The position numbers and the translations under genes are program-made. Positions 1 to 9,718 of a stretch of 64,000 nucleotides of DNA are shown piece by piece. The stretch is from Diploptera punctata (taxonomy: Eukaryota; Arthropoda; Insecta; Blattodea; Blaberidae): the NCBI GenBank assembly GCA_030220185.1, contig JASPKZ010007431.1:25001-89000 (forward strand), in the 5' to 3' direction. The notes under the pieces were generated by a model. The model saw nothing but the letters and a program-made list of their open reading frames with translations. It did not search any database and had not been told where the DNA came from. How positions within the stretch are numbered: the stretch's first letter is position 1; the number at the start of each line of letters is the position of its first letter.

Positions 1-95
1 GTCAGTTTAAAAATCCTGACCCCACCGGGACTTGAACCCTCGACCTTCCGGCTTGTAGCGCAGGGCCTTAACCACTACGCTACGGCGTGCCCCCA
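1..95 (-). repeat. SINE family A, tRNA-derived head (partial)
   Basis: On the minus strand this starts GGGCACGCCGTAGCGTAGTGG (A-box-like) and carries GGGTTCAAGTCCC (B box), followed by the body start shared with the copies at 3779-4080, 20663-20940 and 46590-46857. The body is cut by the window edge. Family A is a Pol III-type SINE: tRNA-like head, body of about 230 bp, and a (TTTAC)n tail in complete copies. Confidence 0.8.
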
Positions 96-1056
96 TTACT
101 AGATGTAGTGGGATATAAATCAAGTGGTCCGGTTTCAAGTCCCGTCCGAGCCCTTATTTTTCTTATGTCATTTTAAGCTTGCATTGCTCAATGTCAAAAT
201 GTAATTACAATATATATATCCCAGTGCGCTACCGATTATGCCACCAAGTCTAGTTCTAATATTCTGTTCTCTTATAATAATACTCGTATAATCTCATTAT
301 TCCTAGATGTATTGGAATATAAATGCAGAGGTCGGTGTTCAAGTCCCGTCCGAGCCTTTCTTTTTCTTAACAACTTATTTTCAGCTTGCATTGATCAACA
401 ACTAAAATTCATTTATAATGTATATATAAATCCCATACGCTACCCATTACGCCACCGAAAAAGTATATTACCAACATTTATTTCTCTTATAATAATATAT
501 TCTCATTATTATTAAATGTAGTGGGATATAAACCCAGCTGTCCGGGTTCAAGTCCAGTCCGAGCATTTATTTTTTTTATGATGTCATTTTAGGCTTGCAT
601 TGCTCAAAGTCAAAATGTAATTACAATATATATATATATACCAGTGCGCTAACGATTACGCCACCGAGCTGGTGTACTACAAACATTAAATTCGCTAATA
701 ATAAAGTAATCTCATTATTACAAGAAATAGTGGGATGTAAATCCAGAGGTCCGGGTTCTAGTCCCGTCCTAACATTTATTTTTGTTATCATTTGTTCTTA
801 TGCCTGCATTGCTCAATGTCAATAATTTAATTATATTATATTATAATATATATATATATCCCAGTGCTCTACCGACTACGACACCGAGCAAGTCTAGTAC
901 AAATATTCATTTCTCTTAAAAAATGAAACATTCTCATTATTAATAGATATAGTGGGATATAATACCAGTGGTCGGGGTTCAAGTCCCGTCCGAGCATTTA
1001 TTTTTCTTTTCATGTCATTTGCAGTTTGCATTCCTCAATGTCAAAAATTTAAATAT

Positions 1057-1141
<85 letters not shown>

Positions 1142-1327
1142 TTGAGCTACCGATTACGCAACCGAGCATGTCTGGTACAAACATTCATTTCTCTTTTTAA
1201 AATATATTCTCATTGTTATTAGAAGTAGTGGGATTTAAATCCAGAGGTCCGGGTTCAAGTCCCGTACGAACAATTATCTTTCTTATCATGTCTTTTAAGC
1301 TTGCATTGCTCAATGTCAAAAATTTAA

Positions 1328-1365
<38 letters not shown>

Positions 1366-1548
1366 AGTGCGCTACCCATTACGCCACCGAAAAATTCTGG
1401 TACAAACATTAATCTCTCCTATAATAATATATTCTATTTATTACTTGCTGTAGAGGGATATAAATCCAGAGGTCCGGGTTCTAATCCCATCCGAGCATAT
1501 ATTTTCCTCATCATGTCATTTTAAGCTTGCATTGCTCAAAGCCAAATA

Positions 1549-1589
<41 letters not shown>

Positions 1590-1590
1590 A
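96..1590. repeat. Split-inverted tRNA-like tandem array, segment 1
   Basis: About seven units of 120-290 bp. Each unit has, in order: a plus-strand tRNA 3' half (anticodon stem, GGGTTCAAGTCCCGTCCGAGCA with a B box); a spacer containing AAGCTTGCATTGCTCAATGTC; a (TA)n tract; then the reverse complement of a tRNA 5' half (CCCAGTGCGCTACCGATTACG, an A box on the minus strand); then a spacer bounded by CTAGTA and TACTAG. The two halves would pair into one tRNA if both were on one strand: acceptor GCTCGG pairs with CCGAGC. The halves are inverted relative to each other in every unit. The third 3' half is at about 520-566 and the fourth at 729-775. Confidence 0.85.
1060..1140. repeat. (CA)n-(TA)n compound microsatellite
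   Basis: An uninterrupted CA tract of about 44 bp runs straight into a TA tract of about 36 bp, inside the array at the usual (TA)n position of one unit. This shows that the dinucleotide tract between half-tRNAs is itself unstable. Confidence 0.95.
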
Positions 1591-2084
1591 CTTCCGCCTC
1601 ACAAGATTTATAAACAAGATTAACTTCGTAACTCTATTTTATGGAATGTGTTTTGTTAGCAAAGAAAATAACAAATATGTTGACGAAATAAGAACTTACG
1701 TTGCGGAACAACACCACAATATTTGAAAGTACAAAAAATCAGTTTTGATTTGATTTAATAAAATAAAATTATTAGACAAATTTAAATCAAGTTTGTAACA
1801 GTACTTTTTTCAAAAGAAGATAGCGCAGATCTTCCTTTATCAGGTAAATAGTAAATACATTTGGAAATTCCATATTTACCATGAATTAGAATAGTTACTG
1901 TTTACATTTGAGAGCTAACAAATAATAAATTTAAATATAAAATTTCAAATGTTTCTGATTTTATAGATTTTTTAGATAAGATTTTATGTTATTCTAAATT
2001 ACAACCGCAATTATTAATAATTCCTCCTTGTAATTATATGTATATATATATGTGTGTGCGTGCGTGCGTGCGTGTGTGTCATAA
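1591..2084. repeat. AT-rich gap in the array, dispersed-repeat remnant
   Basis: There is no gene here. The stretch around 1795-1900 (cttcctttatcaggtaaata and following) resembles the dispersed repeat seen at 10685-10900, 17690-17930, 47750-47830 and 60180-60420. A TA/TG dinucleotide tract at 2038-2080 leads back into the array. Confidence 0.5.
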
Positions 2085-2332
2085 GAAAAATAGATAAATG
2101 CTCCGATAGGACTTGAAGCCGCACGAACCTGTGGATTTATCCCAGTGCGCTACCGATTACGCCACCGAGCGGTCTAGTACAAACATACTTTTCTCTTATA
2201 ACAATATATTCCCATTATTACTAGATGTAGTGCGATATAAACCCAGAGTTCCGGGCTCAAGTCCGTCCGAGCATTTATTTTTCTTATCATGTCATTTTAT
2301 AATTGCGTTGCTAAAAGTCAGAAATATAATTG

Positions 2333-2374
<42 letters not shown>

Positions 2375-2434
2375 TATAATTAAATCTTTAACTTGAGCAA
2401 TGCAAGCTTAATATGGTATGATAAGAAAAATAAA

Positions 2435-2501
2435 TGCCTGGACGGGATTCGAATCCGGATCTCTGAGTCTGTACCTCAGCGTGATATCCATTACACTAGG
2501 C
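2435..2501 (-). other. tRNA-like sequence (complete, decayed acceptor)
   Basis: On the minus strand: a GCCTAGTGTAATGG A-box region, a CTGAG/CTCAG five-bp anticodon stem with loop GTACAGA (nominal anticodon ACA), and the B box GGATTCGAATCC. Three bases are missing from the 5' acceptor/D junction compared with the facing copy, so it is unlikely to be a working tRNA. It is best read as the tRNA-derived head of a repeat. Confidence 0.65.
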
Positions 2502-2649
2502 GAATCCAATTCAAACACTTATTTTTCTTATATATGTATTATACTCTCCATTATTACTAGATGACAGTGAAGACAGTGTTCTCGCGACATCTAGTAATAA
2601 TGGAGAGTATAATACATATATAAGAAAAATAAGTGTTTGAATTGGATTC

Positions 2650-2719
2650 GCCTGGTAGTGTAATGGATATCACGCTGAGGTACCGACTCAGAGATCCGGG
2701 TTCGAATCCCGTCCAGGCA
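2650..2719 (+). other. tRNA-like sequence (complete cloverleaf)
   Basis: Seventy bases fold as acceptor GCCTGG/CCAGGC, a D arm with TAGTGTAATGG (A box), anticodon stem CTGAG/CTCAG around GTACCGA (nominal anticodon ACC), and T arm CGGGTTCGAATCCCG with a perfect B box, ending in A73. Its flanks are the array spacers, so it is probably a repeat head and not a host tRNA gene, although Pol III promoter elements look intact. Confidence 0.65.
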
Positions 2720-2737
2720 TTTATTTTTCTTATCATA

Positions 2738-2782
<45 letters not shown>

Positions 2783-2968
2783 AGTGTACTACCGATTACG
2801 CCACCGAGCAAGTTTAGAACAAAGATTCTTTTCTCTTATAATAATATATTCTCATTATTACCGGATGTAGTGGGATATAAATCCAGAGGTCCGGGTTCAA
2901 GACCCATCTGAGCTTTTATTTTACTTATGTCATTTCAAGCTTGCATTGCTCAATGTCAAAAATTTATT

Positions 2969-3033
<65 letters not shown>

Positions 3034-3215
3034 AGTGCGCTATCGATTACGCCACCGAGCAAAGCTAGTACAAACATTTATTCGTCTTGTAATAATATAT
3101 TCTCATTGTTACTAAATGTAGTGGGATATAAATCCAGAGGTCCGGGTACAAATCCCGTCCAGGCATTTATTTTACTTATGTCATTTTAAGCTTATATTGC
3201 TGATTGTCAAAAATG

Positions 3216-3279
<64 letters not shown>

Positions 3280-3280
<1 letters not shown>

Positions 3281-3648
3281 CCAGCCCAGTGGTCTCGAGG
3301 TAGCGTGCTGCCTTGTCACGCAGCGGGCCCGGGTTCGATCCCCGGTCATGGCAGTTTATCTGGGTGACTTTTTTATCGGGGTTTTTCCTCGCCTGTGGGG
3401 CCAATGTCAGGAAAACGTTAAGGCCCAAATGGTCCCCGAAATTATATGGCCATCATCATCATTTTCATCCCTATCATTATCATCATCATTTTCATCCCTA
3501 TCATTATCATCATCCTTCACCGGTGTGGAATGCTACGGGAAGTTACATCACAGCTATAATTCCCTAATAAAGCTGCAAGGATAGCATGAAAATGCAATGG
3601 TTGCAGCGAAAGACCTGCCCTCGGGCAGAATTACTATGGATGGATGGT

Positions 3649-3650
<2 letters not shown>
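3280..3650 (+). repeat. SINE family B, tRNA-derived
   Basis: The head has GTGGTCTCGAGGTAGCGTGC (A-box side) and CGGGTTCGATCCCC (B box). The body shares the block from about 3351 (cagtttatctgggtgac) through 3450 (ccccgaaattatatggcc) with 36820-36920. A CATCAT-rich stretch and a distal part ending in a gatggatgg-like tract follow. It interrupts the tRNA-half array right after a (TA)n/(GT)n tract. Confidence 0.8.
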
Positions 3651-3654
<4 letters not shown>

Positions 3655-3688
<34 letters not shown>

Positions 3689-4182
3689 AGTGTGCTACCG
3701 ATTACGCTATCACGCAAGTTTAGTACAAACATTCATTTCTCTTATAATTATATAGCCTCATTATTAATAGATGTAAAGTAAAGTAAAGTATTCCCACTAC
3801 AGGCCTCAGGAGGCCCTTGGGCTAGTGGGAGGTTAAGGCACCCACTATTTCTAGACAATCGGCACTTGATGTCAGCCGGGTTGTCAGCCCTACGTGACGG
3901 CCGCCTTTACCCCAGAACAAGCTTCTGGTACTCATTTCCGTTAGAGGCTGAGTCGACCCCAGGGCCATAGTGCCGCCAGAAGGTTTGGGTCAGTTTAAAA
4001 ATCCTGACCCCACCGGGACTTGAACCCTCGACCTTCCGACTTGTAGCGCAATGCCTTAACCACTAAGCTACGGCGTGCCCTGTAGTGGAATATAAATCCG
4101 GAGGACCGGAGTACGAGTCCCGTCTGAGCATTTATTTTACTTGTCATGTCATTATAAGTTTGCATTGCTCAATGTCAAAAAT

Positions 4183-4225
<43 letters not shown>

Positions 4226-4497
4226 TAATAATAATAATAATAATATATCCCATTGTGCTACCGATTACGCCACCGAGGAAGTGTAGTACAAACATTCGTT
4301 TCTTTTATAATAATATATTCTCATTATTACTAGATATAGTGGGATATAAAACCAGAGGTTCGGGATCAAGTCCGTTCGTACATTTATTTTTTTATCATAT
4401 AACTTTAAGCTTGCATTGCTCAATGTGAAAAATTTAATTACAATAATATATACATTGCATTTAGCTACCGATTACGCCACCGAGCAATTCTAGTACA
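3655..4497. repeat. Split-inverted tRNA-like tandem array, segment 3
   Basis: Minus-oriented 5' halves lie at about 3687-3717, 4250-4277 and 4455-4487 and plus-oriented 3' halves at about 4082-4131 and 4340-4383. One unit is split by a SINE A copy at 3779-4080. In another, the usual (TA)n is replaced by an (AAT)n tract at 4187-4244. The array ends where a PLE fragment begins. Confidence 0.82.
3773..4080 (-). repeat. SINE family A (full length)
   Basis: Read on the minus strand: tRNA-like head GGGCACGCCGTAGCTTAGTGG with the B box GGGTTCAAGTCCC, then a body containing CTGACCCAAACC and ATTGTCTAGAAATAGTGGG, then a (CTTTA)n tail at 3773-3790 on the plus strand. It lies inside an array unit between gatg and tgtagtggaat. 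The apparent target duplication is only about 4-6 bp, so the exact ends are uncertain. Confidence 0.85.
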
Positions 4498-5868
4498 AAT
4501 ATGCACTTCTATGTGACTATTCACTTCATTGCTGACAAAGTTCCTCAAGACATCACAAAACGTTTCGAACACTGCTTAACCACGAGCTATTTTCTATTCA
4601 ACAACGACTTCAACGAGCAAACAGATGGAGTAGCTATGGGCAGTCCCTTGAGCCCAGTAGTTGCCAATTTCTTCATGGAAAACTTTGAGCAAACATGCTT
4701 ATATATGGCACATCTCAAACCCAATACATGGTTTCACTATATAGACGACACCTTTGTAATCTGGAACCACGGGAAGAGAAATTAGACGAATTTGTGACAC
4801 ACATCAACATAAACTCCTGTATACAATTCACCGTAAAAAAAGAAACACAGCAGCATAGCATGCCTAGACATCCTGATCAAAAGGGAAGAAGACAGCAACA
4901 TTTATCACACTATCTACAGAAAACCTGCCCACACGGACAGGTATCTTCACAAAACTTCGAATCATCACTCTAAACAAAAATTTGGAATCATCAAATCATT
5001 GACAGATCGAGCCAAAAACCTTTGTCATCCGGATTTATTAAAAACGGAACTTCAACACCTCCAGACGGTATTCACAGCCAATGGATACACCAGGATAGAA
5101 ATCAACCGAGCCAATCATCCCAGATGATACAACAGCAACAGCCGCAAGGAATCAGAGGAAAAACTACAACTAGGGCATTTTTACCGTTCATTAAGAATGT
5201 AACGGAACTAATTGGAAAACTACTAAAGAAAGAAGACATAAAGACAGTATACAGGCCTAAAAAGAAAATCAAGAACCTTCTCAGACATATAAAGGATCAA
5301 CTCCATCCCCATCAGACAGCAGGCGTATACAGGATAGCATGCAGTTGTGGAAAAGTGTATATAGGTACCACTAAATGTAGCATCACAACCAGACTTAAGG
5401 AGCATAAAAGATACAGTCGCCTTAACAAATGGATAAGTCGGCAGTAGCAGAACTCTCTTTACGTGATGGCCACAGAGTACAATACCAGAATACAGACATA
5501 TTATCTAACTGCACACACTATTTTACCCGTCTACAACGAGAAGCCATCGAAATATTCAAACATAAAAACAGTTTCAATAGAAAAGAAGGATCATTAAAAG
5601 TAAACAATGTATGGAGACCGGTTCTAAAAAACGCAGAATATAAACCTCTACAAGTACAGTCGACTAGACCATCAAACAGCAATCTCAATGGAACAATGGA
5701 AGTCCTTACCGCTGACCAATCAGAAGGCAGATCTAATGTACTGTCGACTAGATCATCAAACAGCAATCTCATTGGAGCAATGGAAGTCCCTAACGCGGAA
5801 CAATCAAAAGGCAGATATAACTTACGAACAAATCGCGGTGAACGTACAAATAGGACAGAACTGCCAGT
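4498..5868 (+). pseudogene. Penelope-like element, RT and GIY-YIG, broken
   Basis: This is the 3' part of a PLE, whose single ORF encodes a reverse transcriptase followed by a GIY-YIG endonuclease. The RT palm is visible as DGVAMGSPLSPVVANFFMEN (about 4627-4686) and YIDDTFVIW (about 4738-4764). After a frameshift near 4780, fragments continue to a linker and then GVYRIACSCGKVYIGTTK (about 5320-5375), the GIY-YIG core with its Cys pair. The frame shifts again near 5430 and resumes with SAVAEL and YFTRLQREAIEIFKHKNSF. Upstream RT motifs are missing. Its 3' end lies beyond the nested LINE, at 6941-7090. It belongs to a different PLE family from those at 15.8 and 38.4 kb. Confidence 0.85.
5661..5828 (+). 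repeat. 84-bp in-frame tandem duplication in PLE tail
   Basis: Two copies start with cgactaga-ccatcaaacagc at 5661 and 5745, exactly 84 bp (28 codons) apart, with scattered substitutions. In the PLE frame both encode an SNLxGxMEV-type segment. It lies in the poorly conserved C-terminal tail after the endonuclease domain. Confidence 0.85.
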
Positions 5869-6695
5869 CTCCAAGAGACTACCTTCAGGTATAGACCCTG
5901 AATAAATTAAAAAGGAACTCCTTGCGTTAGGTTTTCCCATCAAATATGTAAAGCAGATTACAAAAACTGAGAACAATATGGTCAAACCACTTTCCATTTA
6001 CATCTTGGAATTGGAACGCAATGATGAAGCGTTAAACATTTTTGAACTGAAGCGTCTCTTATATATAGTAGTGGCCATAGAACCTTATAGACCTAGGGCT
6101 GGGCATAAGCAGTGCTACAAGTGCCAGTCATTCAACCATACTTTTCCTGCCTGTAATCGGGCTCCTCGCTGTGTAATCTGCGCTGGACCTCATGGGCACA
6201 AGGATTGTACTCTTAAGGCCCAAGCGCAGAGAGACAAATTTGCTCAAGTGTGCAAACTGCGGGGAGTGCGGTCACCCGGCTTCCTATAGAGGCTGCCCTG
6301 CTTTCAAGGCAGCTCTTGAAGCTTATAGCAAGGTAGCTAAACCCATCCGTAACCAAAAAGTGAAACCATCCGAACGTGAAACTATCCCTCATCCTACTGT
6401 AAATACAACTCAAGGAAAGACCTTCACTTCTGTGAAGGTTGATCCTAGAGTTTCCTTCACTCAATCCTTACAGACTGGCACTGCTTCCAGACCATTCAAA
6501 GAGAACAGCATTGTTGAAGCAAAGGGCCAACTATCGCTAACAGGTAATTTAAGTGTACGTGGAGAGGAAATACTTCGCGATATTCAGCCCGTATTGCCTG
6601 AACTGTCTGGTCCTATGGAGCGTTTTCTCTTCATGAACCGACTGGTTAACCTGTGTTTCGCAGATTACCCACAAAAGGTGAGACCATGTACATAA
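5869..6695 (+). pseudogene. ORF1 gag-like protein with PRE_C2HC and zinc knuckles
   Basis: This is an RNA-binding ORF1 of the Jockey-type non-LTR retrotransposons. The order seen is RLPSGIDPE, a stop, IKKELLALGFPIKYVKQIT (the PRE_C2HC domain), then zinc knuckles: CYKCQSFNHTFPAC (CX2CX4HX4C), CVICAGPHGHKDC, and, after a frameshift near 6240, CANCGECGHPASYRGC. The C-terminal end has ILRDIQPVLPELSGPMERF, also found in copy 2. At least one stop and one frameshift make it a pseudogene. ORF2 is absent. Confidence 0.85.
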
Positions 6696-6940
6696 TGGTG
6701 TGAGGCTACTCGTTTCTAAAAGTGTGGCTCACTCTTCGCTGTTCGGCTTTCAGACTCTCTGCTTGCCGGCGGCGCAGTTTTTGATGCCCTTTTAGTGTAG
6801 TGGTTTTACACTATTATTCTTACCTAAACCTGTTAGGTCAAACATATTGTCACCTAAGGCTGAGGTTATATAATCCACAACCCCTACTTGATAGCCACAA
6901 AGGAATTTGCTGCCAAGTTACACCCCTTGGGAAACAGAAT
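5869..6940 (+). mobile_element. Gag-only non-LTR retrotransposon, copy 1
   Basis: Homologous to 55302-56820 over the second half of ORF1 and the following noncoding tail (the shared block near 6715-6790 includes gctttcagactctctgcttg). No reverse-transcriptase ORF follows the gag; about 240 bp of noncoding DNA follow directly. It is inserted in the PLE of 4498-7090, since PLE-type sequence resumes at about 6941. An imperfect candidate target duplication is cagaactgccag (about 5856) against cagaatgcag (about 6938). The 5' part is missing and no A tail is left. Confidence 0.72.
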
Positions 6941-7090
6941 GCAGCATACCGGACTGTGCAAGTCATCGTCAAAAACAAGACAAGACAGAGTCTCAAGAGA
7001 ACCATTGAGGATGCCAGACGCAGTCTCTGGCGAAACGTCGGGGAACTACAAGCCTCACGACCATGGCCTACAGCCCGAAAATCTTCAAAA
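6941..7090 (+). mobile_element. 3' end of the PLE split by the gag-only LINE
   Basis: The sequence resumes with a degenerate C-terminal tail, then a hammerhead-like segment (7005-7038) of the same design as in the other PLEs of the window, then ccatggcctacagcccgaa, comparable with ccacggcctatatgcccgga at the ends of the PLEs at 15.8 and 38.4 kb. It abuts an RTE fragment on the opposite strand. Confidence 0.65.
7005..7038 (+). ncRNA. Hammerhead-ribozyme-like motif (decayed)
   Basis: The core reads TTGAGGA, then a stem GCCAGA/TCTGGC, then GAAAC with GTC directly after. The first core base is T where CTGANGA is expected, which should abolish or weaken activity. PLEs are known to carry type I hammerhead motifs near their termini, and the position fits. 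Confidence 0.5.
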
Positions 7091-7109
7091 TCATCATACC
7101 ATTTTAATG

Positions 7110-8100
7110 TTTCACATTTTTCTTCGATATCATTACTTTCTGGAGTAGTAGACATATACTGCTGAATTCTTCTGGAATATAACCATTTAATGCTGTCATC
7201 ATAAAATAATTTTACCTTGTACTTTTGTTCTATGCTCTGTTGCTGTTTCGTCTTTTTTAACCATCCTGGTGGAAATCTTATTTTTGCTTCTACTAGGTAG
7301 TGATTTGAACCAATATTATATCCTCTGTAGACTCTGACATCGAGAAACAATTTAAAAAATCGTATTATTTGCAATGAAATTATCAATGATTGATTTTGAG
7401 TCCTGGCGTTGTATGTTTCTATGATTGTAAAAGATAATCTTTTTTTAAGTTCATTGTATATAGCAAAATCTGTTAATCTTGTCCCATTCCTATTACTAGT
7501 TGGTTCGCCAAATGTTCCAATATTATTTTTGACTTGAGCATTGCCCACTCCGGCATTTAAATCTCCTATTATGAGAATATAATCGTTTATATTAATTTTG
7601 CTATAAATGTCTTGTAATATTTTATAGAATTCTTCATTATCTTCTTCGCGGCCTTCCTCTGGTGCATGTACACCAAGAACTGTCAAATTCCCTCTATTTA
7701 TTTTCAGTCGAAGCTCTAATATTCTTTCATTCCAGTAAGTGTAGTGTTGAATTTTATTTCTTATGGTTTTATTAATCCAAATCATTACTCCTGCTTGTCC
7801 ATGGATTTTCCTGTCGACACCGCTACATATTTGTACATCATTTTGTGTTTCTTTCATTCCTTTAAGTTTCTTCTTAGTTTCTGCAATATCAATGTTTCTA
7901 TTCTTAAATATACTGTCTAGTTCCTCCTCTTTTTCGTGGATGCTTCGGAGATTCCAGGTTGCATATCTTACAATATCATTGTGTCGTTTTCTTTTAACTA
8001 TATTTCTTTGCTGTGGGTCGTCATATTTCAATTCCTTCTGGCCTTTTCATGTTGAGACTTGAAAGTAGTGTTGAAGTTCCTTAGGACGGGTTACTGGCCC
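7110..8100 (-). pseudogene. RTE-type LINE, apurinic-like endonuclease domain
   Basis: The minus-strand frame 8031 to about 7110 encodes the N-terminal exonuclease-endonuclease-phosphatase domain of a non-LTR ORF2. YATWNLRSIHE starts the domain, GVHAPEEGREEDNEEFY follows, then IIGDLNAGVGN (GDxN motif) and IGSNHYLVEAKIRFPP. The last is the position of the usual SDH catalytic motif, here SNH, a likely inactivating change. An internal part between YNARTQNQ and SLIISLQ is degenerate. The reverse transcriptase is missing because the element is joined to the PLE end. Similar proteins are often annotated as craniofacial development protein 2-like. Confidence 0.85.
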
Positions 8101-8618
8101 CAGTGGTAGGGCTGCTACCTTTTAGTCTCTGGATATTTTGATGCACTCGAAAATCCGGAAAAATGCACGAATTTTTCGAAAAATGGCTTAAATATCGAAA
8201 ATTTTGCACAAGTACATTAGGAGTCTGCATTTACTCAGTACCCAATGGAACGGTTACACCGCCGTGACTCGGTCCTCAGAGCCTCGTTTGTGAAAACGGG
8301 TTGTACCACGAGAAGGTGTGGATGAGAATTGGGTAGAAGAGGTTATACACACGTCACTACTCCTTACAACCCACCCCAAACTTAATAACCTTAAGTCAAC
8401 TTAACCCTTAACGGTTAAAACCTAAAGTTACTCTGGTTACGGCTTAAAAGTTACACAACATGTAGGCTTAGTTGTAGGGAAATCAAATGCATTCAAAACT
8501 TTTTACATAACTGTAAATTAGGCATTCACGGTAACTATTAATTTGTAGTGGAAATAATGTGTTAATTCCAGATGTAACACATATGTAACAAGGGGCATTA
8601 TGGGGTTAATTTAATTTT
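8101..8618. other. Noncoding stretch, probable RTE 5' leader plus AT-rich DNA
   Basis: No reading frame of note. 8101-8350 adjoins the start of the minus-strand RTE fragment and could be its leader; nothing else in the window confirms this. 8351-8618 has no recognised feature. Confidence 0.3.
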
Positions 8619-8620
8619 AC

Positions 8621-8702
<82 letters not shown>

Positions 8703-8803
8703 TTGATAATATCGATAATAATAACAATCATAATAATAATAACAATAATAATAACAATAATAATAACAATAATAATAACAATAATAATAACAATAATAAT
8801 AAC

Positions 8804-8846
<43 letters not shown>
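8619..8846. repeat. (TAA)n microsatellite with TAACAA variants
   Basis: About 228 bp of TAA repeats. The centre has interrupted units (aataataacaataat) repeated every 12 bp from about 8735 to 8810, a second-order repeat inside the first. Confidence 0.97.
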
Positions 8847-8944
8847 TGGGAAGATGAATTCTGAGAGCAGAACAGGCCGACGGCCTACCATGAAGATGAT
8901 GATGAATAATAAATACAGTGTTCCAAAATGATGGACGGGATTTC

Positions 8945-9009
8945 ATAGTTATTTAATTTCCCTTACATGATATATAATATATATCATGTAAGGGAAATTA
9001 AATAACTAT
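8945..9009. repeat. Perfect palindrome, 32-bp arms
   Basis: ATAGTTATTTAATTTCCC runs to its exact reverse complement around a single central A; 65 bp in all with no mismatch seen. It lies directly inside the left terminal repeat of the mariner-like element. Confidence 0.95.
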
Positions 9010-9016
9010 AAAACTA

Positions 9017-9127
9017 TTTATAAAAACTCGAAGAGTTTCTCTTTAAGTAATGTAACTTTTAATATTATATATTATATAATATTAAAAGTTACATTACTTA
9101 AAGAGAAACTCTTCGAGTTTTTATAAA
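9017..9127. repeat. Perfect palindrome, 55-bp arms
   Basis: Arms of 55 bp around a one-base centre at 9072. The outer part reads TTTATAAAAACTCGAAGAG and its complement. The distal arm overlaps the end of the transposase remnant, so the palindrome arose by inverted copying of that end. Confidence 0.95.
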
Positions 9128-9563
9128 ATGCTTTATATGTGTTCAATGTGAGCACCTTTCGTCACAAGGCACACATCCAGCCGATAGTCTCCCAAACCTT
9201 GGTCAGCACATTTGGAGAAATGGATTCAACAGCAGCAACAATCCTTCTTCTCAAGTCTGGAAGTGGTGGTACGTACACATGGTCCTTCACATACCCCCAC
9301 AGGAAGAAATCACAAGGTGTAAGATCGGGAGACCGTGGAGAGTATGGGAATGAATCGTGTCATCTGGACCGACGCGTCATTTGGTGTTCGTCGACGTTCT
9401 GGACTTTTCCTTTTACTGTTTCTAATTATTTATACCATCGATGGATATTTTTATTTGTCGGATGATCAATTCCAAATTACCGTAGGAAAGCTCGCTGCAC
9501 TGCAACAATGGAACCAGACCTCGCAAATTGCAACACAAAGAATGACTTCTGTACAGGAATCGC
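9128..9563 (-). pseudogene. mariner-like transposase remnant, centre deleted
   Basis: From 9563 leftwards the frame reads MAIPVQKSFFVLQFARSG with an HTH-like region ending NKNIHRWYK (N-terminal DNA-binding half). After a deletion near 9350 the catalytic C-terminus appears as SPRSPDLTPCDFFLWGYVKD, then VPPLPDLRRRI, and after a frameshift YRLDVCLVTKGAHIEHI and a stop. The first catalytic Asp and most of the DDE core are missing, so it cannot be active. Confidence 0.88.
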
Positions 9564-9718
9564 CATTTTCACAAACTTAACGCTGACGACGTAATAATGA
9601 CAAGAAACAAATTAATGCATACAGTTTTCTTTCATTATAGTAAATAATCACGCATTCAATTTCGTTTGTAAAGCTATACCAACTACTTACAACCCCGTCC
9701 ATCATTTTGGAACACGGT

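Larger units (their letters stand above)
2411..2742. repeat. Near-perfect palindrome carrying two facing tRNA-like genes
   Basis: Left arm 2411-2563 and right arm 2588-2742 are reverse complements apart from a few substitutions and a 3-nt indel, around a 24-bp spacer (2564-2587). Each arm contains one complete tRNA-like sequence plus the flanks found in the array. It therefore preserves the arrangement in which both tRNA halves are on one strand. Confidence 0.9.
2085..3250. repeat. Split-inverted tRNA-like tandem array, segment 2
   Basis: This has the same unit structure as 96-1590, with minus-oriented 5' halves at about 2140-2170, 2781-2810 and 3031-3060 and plus-oriented 3' halves at about 2231-2271, 2872-2912 and 3122-3165, separated by (TA)n tracts of 30-70 bp. 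A palindrome with two uncut tRNA-like copies lies in the middle (2411-2742). Confidence 0.85.

Noticed and set aside
952..1222. Open frames of repeated His-Thr and Tyr-Ile across (CA)n and (TA)n
   Set aside because: They are translations of dinucleotide microsatellites inside the tRNA-half array; no gene context.
2650..2719. A functional host tRNA gene
   Set aside because: The cloverleaf is good, but flanks are shared with a satellite array and an inverted twin lies 150 bp away, so a repeat head is more likely.
1..4500. CRISPR-like array because of regularly spaced repeats
   Set aside because: Units are 120-300 bp, vary in length through (TA)n, and consist of tRNA halves and spacers; the genome is eukaryotic.
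8598..8946. Poly-Tyr and poly-Leu frames on the minus strand
   Set aside because: They translate the (TAA)n microsatellite.
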